A stretch of 64,000 nucleotides of DNA from Purshia tridentata. Lineage: Eukaryota > Streptophyta > Magnoliopsida > Rosales > Rosaceae. The translations under genes and the position numbers were made by a program. Positions 32,750-45,299 of the stretch are shown piece after piece (positions within the stretch are counted from its first letter, which is position 1; every line of letters starts with the position of its first letter). The notes under the pieces were generated by a model, which was not told the origin of the DNA, did no database searches, and saw nothing but the letters and a program-made list of their open reading frames with translations. The stretch spans positions 1 to 64,000 of the forward strand of contig QANT01000552.1 of NCBI GenBank assembly GCA_003254885.1, written 5' to 3'.

Positions 32750-35700
32750 CTGTATTTATATTTGTTCTCCCTCATTATTTATTACAATTAATTTACCAAA
32801 AAAAAGAAATGAGGTTTTACTTCTCTCTTAACAAAAAATGCGCTTCTTGAGGGCTAAAACGTTCATCAAAGCATGAGAACGTGCTTCTTGCCAACCGCGC
32901 ACGTGTTGGTGCAACTTTAATCAAGTTGTGCAAAGTGTGCACCGAAATGACGTTCCATGCATTCTTAACACCTAAACTGGTTCAGTGGGGCTAAAACGCT
33001 AATCCAAACATCAGAAAGTGCTTCCTCATGTCCTTATTGCCAACCGGGGACGTTTTGGTGCAATTGAAACGAAATTGGGTTGATGAGGCACTGAAATGGG
33101 GTTTTCGTACGTTCTTATCAAAAGCATATGCTTCTTAAGGGCTAGAACGCTAATCCAAGAATGAGAAAGTGCTTCCCCACATCTTTCTTGCCAACCGGGC
33201 ACGTTTTGGTGGAAATTACACGAAATTGGATTGAGTACGCACCAAAATGATGTTTTCGTGCCTTCTAAACACGAAATGTGCTTCTTTAGGGCTAGAATGC
33301 TAATCCAAGCATGAGAAAGTGCTTCCCCATGTCTTTCTTGCCAACCGATAACGTTTTGGTGCAACTTTAACCAAATTGTACAGAGTGCACACCGAAATGA
33401 CGTCTTCGTTCATTCCTAACACCCAAAGCGGTTCTTTAGGGCTAGCACGCTAGTCGAGACATTAGAGAGTGCTTCCCCACCTCTTTCTTGCCAATCGGGC
33501 ACGTTTGGGTGCAATTTGGACCAAGTTAGACTGCGTATGCACCGAAATGACGTATTCGTACACTCTTAGCACCTAAAGTTGTTCTTTGGGGCTTGAACGC
33601 TCATCGAGACATGAGAGAGTGCTTCCACATGTTTTTCTTTCCAACGGGGAACATTTTGGTGCAACTTTAATCGAATTGGACTCAATGTGCGCCGAAATGA
33701 CGTTTTCATGCATTCTTAAGACCTCAAGTGGGTCCTTACGGTTAGCACGCTAATATCGAGACACAAGAAAGTGCTTCCGTATGTCTTTCTTGCCCACCAA
33801 GGAAGTTTTGGTACAATTTGGACGAATTTGGACTGAGTACGCACCAAAATGATATTTTCGTGCATTCTTAACACTTAAAGTAGTTCTTTAGGGCTGGCAC
33901 GCTCATCGAGACATGAGAACATGCGTCCTCATGTCCTTCTTGCCAACCGGGCACGTTTTGATGCAACTTAGATTAAAGTAGACTGAGTGTGCACTAAAAT
34001 GAGGTTTTAGTTCCTTCTTAACACAAAATGCGCTTCTTGAGGGCTAGAACGTTCATCAAAGCATGAGAACGTGCTTTTTGCCAACCGTGCATGTGTTGGT
34101 GCAACTTTAACCAAGTCGTGCACAGTGTGCACCGAATTGACGTTCCATGCATTCTTAACATCTAAACTGGTTCCGTGGGGCTAGAACGCTAATCCAAACA
34201 TGAGAAAGTGCTTCCTCATGTCCTTATTGCCAACCGAGGACGTTTTGGTGCAATTGAAACGAAATTGGGTTGAGGAGGCACTAAAATGGGGTTTTTGTGC
34301 CTTCTTATCAAAAGCATACGCTTCTTGAGGGCTAGAACGCTAATCCAAGAATGAGAAAGTGCTTCCCCACATCTTTCTTGCCAACTGGGTACGTTTTGGT
34401 GGAAATTGCACGAACTTGGATTGAGTACGCACCGAAATGATGTTTTCGTGACTTCTAAACACGAAATGTGCTTCTTTAGGGCTAGAATGCTAATCCAAGC
34501 ATGAGAAAGTGCTTCCCCATGTCTTTCTTGCCAACCGATAACGTTTTGGTGCAACTTTAACCAAATTGTACAGAGTGCAGGCCGAAATGATGTCTTCGTT
34601 CATTCCTAACACCCAAAGAGGTTCTTTAGGGCTAGCACGCTAGTCGAGACATTAAATAGTGCTTCCTCACCTCTTTCTTGCCAATCGAGAACGTTTTGGT
34701 GCAATTTGGACCAAGTTAGATTGCATATGCACCGAAATGACGTATTCGTACACTCTTAGCACCTAAAGTTGTTCTTTGGGGCTTGAACACTCATCGAGAC
34801 ATGAGAGAGTGCTTTCACATGTCTTTCTTTCCAACGGGGAACATTTTGGTGCAACTTTAATCGAATTGGACTCAGTGTGCGCCGAAATGACGTTTTCATG
34901 CATTCTTAAGACCTCAAGTGGGTCCTGAGGGTTAGCACGCTAATATCGTGACACGAGAAAGTGCTTCCTTATGTCTTTCTTACCCACCAAGGAAGTTTTG
35001 GTACAATTTGGATGAATTTGGACTGAGTACGCACCAAAATGATGTTTTCGTGCATTCTTAACACCTAAAGTGGTTCTTTAGGGCTGGCACACTAATCGAG
35101 ACATGAGAACGTGCGTCCTCATGTCCTTCTTGCCAACCGGGCACGTTCTGATGCAATTTAGACGAAAATAGACTGAGTGTGCACTGAAATGAGGTTTTAG
35201 TTCCTTCTTGACACGAAATGTGCTTATTGAGGCCTAGAACGTTCATCAAAGCATGAGAACGTGCTTCTTGCCAACCGCACATGTGTTGGTGCAACTTTAA
35301 CCAAGTCGTGCACAGTGTGCACCGAAATGACGTTCCATGCATTCTTAACACCTAAACTGGTTCGTTGGGGCTAGAACGCTAATCCAAACAAGAGAAAGTG
35401 CTTCCTCATGTCCTTATTGCCAACCGGGGACGTTTTGCTGCAATTAAAACGAAATTGGGTTGAAGAGGCACTGAAATGGGGTTTTCGTGCGTTATTATCA
35501 AAAGCATATGCTTCTTTAGGGCTAGAACGCTAATCCAAGAATGAGAAAGTGCTTAGCCACATCTTTCTTGCCAACCGGGCACGTTTTGGTGGAAATTGCA
35601 CGAAATGGGATTGAGTAGGCACCGAAATGATGTTTTCGTGCCTTCTAAACATGAAATGTGCTTCTTTAGGGCTACATTGCTAATCCAAGCATGAGAAAGT

Positions 35701-38083
35701 GCTTCCCCATGTCTTTCTTGCCAACCGATAACGTTTTGGTGCAACTTTAACCAAATTGTACAGAGTGCACACCGAAATGACGTCTTTGTTCATTCCTAAC
35801 ACCCAAAGTGGTTCTTTGGGGCTAGCACGCTAGTCAAGACATTAAAGAGTGCTTCCTCACCTCTTTCTTGCCAATCGGGCACGTTTTGGTGCAATTTGGA
35901 CCAAGTTAGACTGAGTATGCACCGAAATGACGTATTGATGCACTCTTAGCACCTAAAATTGTTCTTTGGGGCTTGAACGCTCATCGAGACAAGAGAGAGT
36001 TCTTCCACATGTCTTTCTTTCCAACGGGGAACGTTTTGGTGCAACTTTAATCGAATTGGACTCCGTGTGCGCCGAAATGACGTTTTCGTGCATTCTTTAC
36101 ACCTGAAGTGGTTCCTTAGGGTTAGCACTCTAATATCGAGACACGAGAAAGTGCTTCCTTATTTCTTTCTTGCCCACCAAGGAAGTTTTGGTTCAATTAG
36201 GACTTAGTAGGCACCAAAATAATGTCTGCGTGCGTTCTTCACACTTAAAGTAGTTCTTTAGGGCTGGCACGCTAATCAAGACATGAGAACGTGCGTCCTC
36301 ATGTCCTTCCTTCCAACCGGGCACGTTTTGATGAAACTTAGACGAAAGTTGACAGAGTATGCACTGAAATGAGGTTTTAGTTCCTTCTTAACACGAAATG
36401 CGCTTCTTGAGGGCTAGAACGTTCATACAAGCATAAGACCGTGCATCTTGCCAATCGCGCATGTGTTGGTGCAACTTTAACCAAGTCGTGTACAGTGTGC
36501 ACCGAAATGACGTTACATGCATTCTTAACACCTAAACCGGTTCGTTAGGGATAGAACGCTAATCCAAACATGACAAAGTGCTTCCTCATATCCTTATTGC
36601 CAACCGGGACGTTTTGGTACAGTTGAAACGAAATTGGGTAAAGAAGGCATCGAAATGGGGTTTTCGCGCGTTCTTATCAAAAGCATGTGCTTCTTGAGCG
36701 CTAGAACGCTAATCCAAGAATGAGAAATTGCTTCCCCACATCTTTCTTACCAACCAGGCACGTTTTGGTGGAAATTGCACGAAATTGGATTGAGTACGCA
36801 CCGAAATGATGTTTTTGTGCCTTCTAAACACGAAATGTGCTTCTTTAGGGCTAGAATGCTAATACAAGCATGAGAAAGTGCTTCCCCATGTCTTTCTTGC
36901 CAACCGATAACATTTTGGTGCAACTTTAACCAAATTGTATAGAGTGCACACCAAAATGACGTCTTCGTTCATTCCTAACACCCAAAGTGGTTCTTTAGGG
37001 CTAGCACGCTAATCAAGACATTTGAGAGTGCTTCCTCACCTCTTTCTTGCTAATTGGGCATGTTTTGGTGCAATTTGGAACAAGTTAGCCTGAGTATGCA
37101 CCGAAATGACGTATTCGTGAACTCTTAGCACCTAAAGTTGTTCTTTGGGGCTTGAACGCTCATCGAGACATAAGAGAGTGCTTCCCCATGTCTTTCTTTC
37201 CAACGGGGAACGTTTTGGTGCAACTTTAATCGAATTGGACTCATTGTACGCCGGAATGACGTTTTCCTGCATTCTTAAGACCTCAAGTGGTTCCTTAGGG
37301 TTAGCATGCTAATATCGAGACATGAGAACGTGCGTCCTCATGTACTTCTTGCCAACCGGGCACGTTCTGATGCCATTTAGATGAAAGTAGACTGAGTGTG
37401 CACTGAAATGAGGTTTTAGTTCCTTGAGGGCTAAAACGTGAATGCAAGCTTAAGAACGTGCTTCTTGCCAACTGCGCACGTTTTGGTGCAACCTTAACCA
37501 AATTGTACAGAGTGCGCACCGAAATGATGTCTTAGTTCATTCCTATCACCCAAAGTGGTTCTTTAGGGCTAGCACGCTAGTCGAGACATTAGAGAGTGCT
37601 TCCTCACCTCTTTCTTGCCAGTCGGGCACGTATTTGTGGACTCCTAGCACCTAAAGTTGCTCTTTCGGGCTTGAACGCTCATCGAGAGATGAGAGAGTGC
37701 TGCCCCATGTCTTTCTTTCCAACGGGGAACGTTTTGTGCAACTTTAATCGAATTAGACTCAGTGTTCGCCGAAATGACGTTTTTGTGCATTCTTAAGACC
37801 ACAAGTGGTTCCTTAGAGTTAGCACGCTAATATCGAGACATGCGAAAGCGCTTCCTTATGTCTTCCTTGCCCACCAAGGAAGTTTTGGTGCCATTTGGAC
37901 GAATTTGGACTAGGTACGCACCGAAATGATGTTTCGTGCATTCTTAACACCTAAAGTGGTTATTTAGGGCTGGCACGCTAATCGAGACATGAGAACGTGC
38001 ATGCTCATGTTTTTCTTACCAACCGAGCACGTTTTGATGCAATTTAGACGAAAGTAGACTGAGTGTGCATCGAAATGAGGTTT

Positions 38084-38227
38084 AAGTTCCTTCTTAACAC
38101 GAAATGCACTTCGTGAGGGACAGAACGTTAATCCAAGCATGAGAACGTTCTTCTTAAGTTCCTTCTTAACACGAAATGCACTTCGTGAGGGCCAGAACGT
38201 TAATCCAAGCATGAGAACGTTCTTCTT
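38084..38227 (+). repeat. 72-bp tandem duplication within subunit H
   Basis: AAGTTCCTTCTTAACACGAA at 38084 recurs at 38156, with one difference (GGGACAG / GGGCCAG) in the following bases. Only half a monomer was duplicated. Confidence 0.85.
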
Positions 38228-41200
38228 GCCAATCGCGCACGTATTGGTGTAACTTTAACCAAGTCATGCACAGTGTGCACCGAAATCACGTTCCATACAT
38301 TCTTAACACCTAAACTGGTTCATTGGGGCTTGAATGCTAATCCAAACAAGAGAAAGTGCTTCCTCATGTCCTTATTGCGAACCGGGGACGTTTTGGAGCA
38401 ATTGAAACGAAATTCGGTTGAGGAGGCACTGAAATGGGGTTTTCGTGCATTCTTATCAAAAGCTTGTGCTTCTTGAGGGCTAGAACGCTAATCCAAGAAT
38501 GAGAAAGTGCTTCCCACATCTTGCTTGCCAACTGGGCACATTTTGGTGGAAATTGCACGAAATTGGATTGAGTATGCACCGAAATGATATTTTCGTGCCT
38601 TCTGAACACGAAATGTGCTTCTTTAGGGCTAGAATGCTAATCCAAGCACGAGAAAGTGCTTCCCCATGTCTTTCTTGTCAATCGATAATGTTTTTGTGCA
38701 ACTTTAACCAAATTGTACAGAGTGCGCCCCGAAATGACGTCTTCGTTCATTCCTAACACCCAAAGTGGTTCTTTTGAACTAGCATGCTAATCAAGACATT
38801 AGAGAGTGCTTCCTCACCTCTTTCTTGCCAATCGGGCATGTTTTGATGCAAATTGGACCAAATTAGACTGAGTATGCATCGAAATGACGTGAGAGTGCTT
38901 CCCCATGTCTTTCTTTGCAGTGGGGAATGTTTTGGTGCAACTTTACTCGAATTGGACTCAGTATGCGGCGAAATGACGTTTTCGTGCATTCTTCACACCT
39001 CAAGTGGTTCCTTAGGGTTAGCACGCTAATATCGAGACATGAGAAAGTGCTTCCTTACATCTTTCTTGCCCGCCAGGGAAGTTTTGGTGCAATTTGGATG
39101 AATTTGGATAGACTATGCACCGAAATGATGTTTTTTTGCATTCTTAACTCCTAAAGTGGTTCTTTAGGGCTGGCACGCTAATCGTGACATGTGAACGTGC
39201 TTCCTCATGTCCATCTTGCCAACCAGGCACGTTTTGATGCAATTTAGGCGAAAGTAGACTGCTTGTGCACTGAAATGAGGTTTTAGTTCCTTCTTAACAC
39301 GAAATGCGATTCGTGAGGGCCAGAACGTTAATCCAAGCATGAGAACGTTCTTCTTGCCAATCGCGCACGTATTGGTGTAACTTTAACCAAGTCATGCACA
39401 GTGTGTGCCAAAATGACTTTCCTTCCATTCTTAAGAACTAAACTGGTTCGTTGGGGCTAGAACGCTAATTCGAACAAGAGAAAGTGCTTCCTCATGTCCT
39501 TATTGCCAACCAGGGACATTTTGGTGCAATTGAAACGAAATTGGGTTGAGGAGGCACCGAAATGGGGTTTTCGTGCGTTCTTATAAAAAGCATGCGCTTC
39601 TTGAGGGCTAGAACGCTAATCCAAGAATGAGAAAGTGCTTCCCCACATCTTTCTTGCCAACCGGGCACGTTTTGGTAGAAATTGCACGAAATTGGATTGA
39701 GTATGCACCGAAATGATGTTTTTGTGCCTTCTACACACGAAATGTGCTTCTTTAGGGCTAGAATGCTATTCCAAGCATGAGAAAGTGCTTCCCCATGTCT
39801 TTCTTGCCAACTGATAACGTTTTGGTGCAACTTTAACCAAATCGTACAGGGTGCACACCGAAATGACGTCTTCGCTCATTCCTAACACCCAAAGTGGTTC
39901 TTTAGGCTAGCACGCTAATCGAGACATTAGAGTGCTTCCTCAGCTCTTTCTTCCTAATCGAGCAGGTTTTGGTGCAATTTGGACCAAGTTAGACTGAGTA
40001 TGCACCGAAATGACGTATTCGTGCACTCTTAGCACCTAGAGTTATTCCTTGGGGCTTGAACGCTCATCGAGTCATGAGAGAGTGCTTCCCCATGTCTTTC
40101 TTTTCAAAGGGGAACGTTTTGGTGCAAATTTAATCGAATTGGACTCAGTGTGCGCCGAAATAACATTTTCGTGCATCCTTAAGACCACAAGTGGTTCCCT
40201 AGAGTTAGCACGCTAATATCGAGACATGCAAAAGCGCTTCCTTATGTCTTCCTTGCCCACCAAGGAAGTTTTGGTGCAATTTGGATGAATTTGGACAGAG
40301 TACGCACCGAAATGATGTTTCGTGCATTCTTAACGCCTAAAGTGGTTCTTTAGGGCTGGCACGCTAATCGAGACATGAGAACGTGCGTGCTCATGTCTTG
40401 CTTGCCAACCGGGCACATTTTGATGCAATTTAGAGGAAAGTAGACTGAGTGTGCACTGAAATGAGGTTTTAGTTCCTTCTTAACACGATATGCGCTTCTT
40501 GAGGGCTAGAACGTTAATACAAGCATGAGAACGTGCTTCCCCCTGTCTTTCTTGCCAACCAGACACGTTTTTGTGGAAATTGCACGAAATTAGATTGAGT
40601 ACGCACTGAAATGATGTTTTCGTGCCTTCTAAACACGAAATGTGCTTCTTTAGGGCTAGAATCCTAATCCAAGCATGAGAAAGTGCTCCCCCTGTCTTTC
40701 TTGCCAACCGATAACGTTTTGGTGCAACTTCAACCAAATCGTACAGAGTGTGCACCAAATGACGTCTTCGGTCGTTCGTAACACCCAAACTGGTTCTTTA
40801 GGGCTAGCACGCTAATCGAGACATTAGAGTGTGCTTGCTCACCTCTTTCTGGCCAATCGGGCACGTTTTAGTGCAATTTGGACCAAGTTAGACTGAGTAT
40901 GCAACGAAATGATGTATTCGTGCACTCTTAGCACCTAAAGTTGTTCTTTGTGGTTTGTACACTCATCGAGACATGAGAGAGTGCTTCCCTATGTCTTTCT
41001 TTCCAACGAGGTACGTTTTGGTGCAATTGTAATTGAATTGGACTCAGTGTGCACCGAAATGACGTTTTTGTGCATTCTTAAGGCCTCAAGTAGTTCCTTA
41101 GGGTTAGCGCGCTAATATTGAGACATGAGAAAGTGCTTCCACACATCTTTCTTGCCCGCCAAGGAAGTTTTGGTGCAATTGGGATGAATTTGGACTGAGT

Positions 41201-44200
41201 ACGCACCGAAATGATGTTTTCGTGCATTCCTAACACCTAAAGTGCTTCTTTAGGGCTGGCACGCTAATCGAGACATGAGAACGTGCGTCCTCTTGTCCTT
41301 CTTGCCAATCGGGCACGTGTTGATGCAATTTAGACGAAAGTAGACTGAGTGTGCACTGAAATGAGGTTTTAGTTCCTTCTTAACACGAAATGTGCTTCTT
41401 GAGGGCTAGAACATTTATCCAAGCATGAAAACGTGCTTCCTGGCAACCACGCAAGTTTTGATGCAACTTTAACGAAGTGGTGTACGGTGTGCATCGAAAT
41501 CACGTTTCATGCATTCATAACACCTAAACTGGTTCGTTGGGGCTAGAAAGCTAATCCAAAGAAAAGAAAGTGCTTCCTCATGTCCTTAGTGCCAACTGGG
41601 GACGTTCTGGTGCAATTGAAACGAAATTGGGTTGAGGAGGCACTGAAATGGGGTTTTCGTGCGTTCTTATCAAAAGCATGCGCTTGTTGAGGGCTAGCAC
41701 GCAAATCCAAGAATGAGAAACTGCTTCCCCATATCTTTCTTTCCAACCGGGCACATTTTGGTGGAAATTGCACGAAATTGGATTGAGTACCCACTGAAAT
41801 GATGTTTTCGTGCCTTCTAAACATGAAATGTTCTTCTTTACGGCTAGAATGCTAATCCAAGCATAAGAAAGTGCATCCCCATGTCTTTCTTGCCAACCAA
41901 TAACGTTTTGGTGAAACTTTAACCAAATTGTACAGAGTGCGCACCGAATTCACGTTTTCGTTCTTTCCTAACACCAAAAGTGGTTCTTTAGGGCTAGCAC
42001 GCTATTCGAGACATTAGAGAGTGCTTCCTCACCTCTTTCCTACCCATCGGGCATGTTTTGGTGCAATTTGGACCACGTTAGATTGAGTATGCACCGAAAT
42101 GACGTATTCGTGCACTCGTGGCACCTAAAGTTGTTCTTTGGGGCTTGAATGCTCATCGAGACCTGAGAGAGTGCTTCCCCACGTCTTTCTTTCCAATGGG
42201 GAATGTTTTGGAGCAACTTTAATCGAATTGGACTCAGTGTGCGTCGAAACAACGTTTTCGTGCATTCTTAAGACCTCAAGTGGTTACTTAGGGTTAGCAC
42301 GCTAATATCGAGACATGACAAAGTGCTTCCTTATGTCTTTCTTGCCCACCAAGGAAGTTTTGGTTCAATTTGAAGGAATTTTGACTGAGTACGCACCGAA
42401 ATGATGTTTTCGTGCATTCTTAACACTTAAAGTGGTTCTTTATGGTTGGCACGCTAATCGAGACAATAGAACGTGCGTCTTCACGTCCTTCTTGCCAACC
42501 GGGCACGTTTTGATGCAATGTAGACGAAAGTAGACTGAGTGTGCACTGAAATGAGGTTTTGGTTCCTTCTTAACACGAGATGTGCTTCTTGAGGGCTGGA
42601 ACGTTAATCCAAGCATGAGAATGTGCTTCTTGCCAACCGCGTACGTTTTGGTGCAACTTTGACCAAGTCGAGCACAACGTGCACCGAAATGACGTTCCAT
42701 GCATTCTTAACACCTCAACTGGTTCGTTGGGGCTAGAACGCTAATCCAAACAAGAGAAAGTGCTTCCTCATGTCCTTATTGCCAACCAGGGACGTTTTGG
42801 TGCAATTGAAACGAAATTGGGTTGAGGAGGCAACGAAATGGGGTTTTCGTGCATTCTTATCAAAAACATGCGCTTCTTAAGGGCTAGGACGCTAATCCAA
42901 GAATGAAAAAGTGCTTCCCCACATTTTTGTTTCCAACCGGGCACGTTTTGGTGGAAATTGCACGAAATTAGATTGAGTAGACACCGAAATGATGTTTTCG
43001 TGCCTTCTAAACATGAAATGTTCTTCTTTATGGCTACAATGGTAATCCAAGCATGAGAAAGTGCGTCCCCATGTCTTTCTTGCCAACCGATGACGTTTTG
43101 GTGCAACTTTAACTAAATTACACATAGTGCGCACCAAAATGACGTCTTCATTCATTCCTAACACCCAAAGTGTTTCTTTATGGCTAGCACGCTAATCGAG
43201 ACATTGGAGAGTGCTTCATCACCTCCTTCTTGCCAATCGGGCACGTTTTGGTGCAATTGGGACCAAGTTAAAAAGAGTATGCCTCGAAATGACGTATTCG
43301 TCCGCTCTTGGCACAGAAAGTTATTCTTTGGGGCTTAAATGCTCATCGAGACATGAGAGAGTGCTTCCCCACGTCTTTATTTCCAACGGGGAACGTTTTG
43401 GTGCAAATTTAATTGAATTGGACTCAGTGTGTACCGAAATGACGTTTTCGTGCATTCTTAAGACCTTAAGTGATTCCTTAGGGTTAGCACGCTAACATCG
43501 AGACGTGAGAAAGGGCTTCCTTATGTCCTTCTTGCCCACCAAGGAAGTTTTGGTGCAATTTGGACGAATTTGGACTGACTACGCACTGAAATGATGTTTT
43601 CGTGCATGCTTAACACCTAAACTGGTTCTTTAGGGCTGGCATGCTAATCGAGACTTGAGAACGTGTGTCCTCTTGTCCTTCTTGCCAACCTGGCACATTT
43701 TGATGCAATTTACATGAAAGTAGACTGAGTGTACACTGAAATGAGGTTTTAGTTCCGTCTTAACACGAAATGTGCTTTTTGAGGGCTAGATTGTTAATCC
43801 AAGCATGAAAACGTGCTTCTTGCCAACCGCGCACGTTTTGGTGCAACTTTAACCAAGTTGTGCACAGTGTACACCGAAATGACGTTCGATGCATTCTTAA
43901 CACCTAAACTAGTTCGTTGGGGCTAGAACGTAAATCCAAGCAAGAGAAAGTGCTTTCTCATGTCCTTATTGCCAACCGGGGACGTTTTTGTGCAATTGAA
44001 ACGAAATTGGGTTGAGGAGGTACCAAAATGAGGTTTTCGTGCATTCTTATCAAAAGCATGTGCTTCTTGAGGGCCAGAACGCTAATCCAACAATGAGAAA
44101 GTGCTTCCCCATGCCTTTCTTGCCAACCAATAACGTTTTGGTGCAACTTTAACCAAATTTTACAAAGTGCGAACCGAAATGACGTTTTCGTTCATTCCTA

Positions 44201-45299
44201 ACACCGAAAGTGCTTCTTTAGGGCTGGCACGCTAATCGAGACATGAGAACGTGCGTCCTCTTGTCCTTCTTGCCAACCGGGCACGTTTTGATGCAATGTA
44301 GACGAAAGTAGACTGAGTGTGCACTGAAATGAAGTTTTGGTTCCTTCTTAACACGAGATGTGCTTCTTGAGGGCTGAAACGTTAATCCAAGCATGAGAAC
44401 GTGCTTCTTGCCAACCGCGCACGTTTTGGTGCAACTTTAACCAAGTTGTGCACAGTGTACACCGAAATGACGCTCGATGCATTCTTAATACCTAAACTAG
44501 TTAGTTGGAGGTAGAACGCTAATCCAAACAAGAAAAAGTGCTTACTCATGTCCTTACTGCCAACCGGGGACATTTTGGTGCAATTGAAACGTAATTGGGT
44601 TGTGGAGGCACCGAAATAGGGTTTTCGTGCATTCTTATCAAAAGGATGTGCTTCTTGAGGGCTAGGACGTTAATCCAAGAATGAGAAACTGTTTCCCCAC
44701 ATCTTTCTTGCCAACCGAGCACGTTTTGGTGGAAATTGCACGAAATTGGATTGAGTACGCACCGAAATGATGTTTTTGTGCCCTCTAAATACGAAATGTG
44801 CCTCTTTAGGGCTAGAATGCTAATCCAAGCATCAGAAAGTGCTTCCCCATGTCTTTCTTGCCAACTGATATTGTTTTGGAGCAACTTTAACCAAATCGTA
44901 CAGAGTGCACACCGAAATGACGTCTTCGTTCATTCCTAACACCCAATGTGGTTCTTTAGGGCTAACACGCTCATTGAGACATAAGAGAGTGCTTCCTCAC
45001 CTCTTTCTTGGCAATCGGGCGCGTTTTGGTGCAATTTGGACCAAGTTAGACTGAGTATGCATCGAAATGACGTATTCGTGCGCTCTTAGCAGTTAAAGTT
45101 GTTCTTTGGGGCGTGAACGGTTATCGAGACATGAGGGAGTGCTTCCCCATATCATTCTTTCCAACGGGGAACGTTTTGTTGCAACTTTAATCGAATTGGA
45201 CTGAGTGTGCACTGAAATGACCTTTTCATGCATTCTTAAGAACTCAAGTGGATCTTTGGGGTTAGCATGCTAATATCGAGACATGAGAAAGTGCTTCCT

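Larger units (their letters stand above)
27091..32805 (+). mobile_element. LINE-2: plant L1-type LINE with intact ORF1
   Basis: A 5.7-kb LINE on the + strand. The 5' end GATGCTCCTCCTTCTC matches LINE-1, so the 5' end is complete. It has a 5' UTR to 27263, ORF1 at 27264-29201, ORF2 at 29198-32614, a 3' UTR with hairpin and a short poly(A) at 32798-32805 after TTTACC. The satellite to its left stops in subunit C, while that to its right begins at the G/H boundary, so the flanks are not neighbours in the HOR and no target-site duplication is seen. The element is inactive because ORF2 is broken. Confidence 0.93.
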
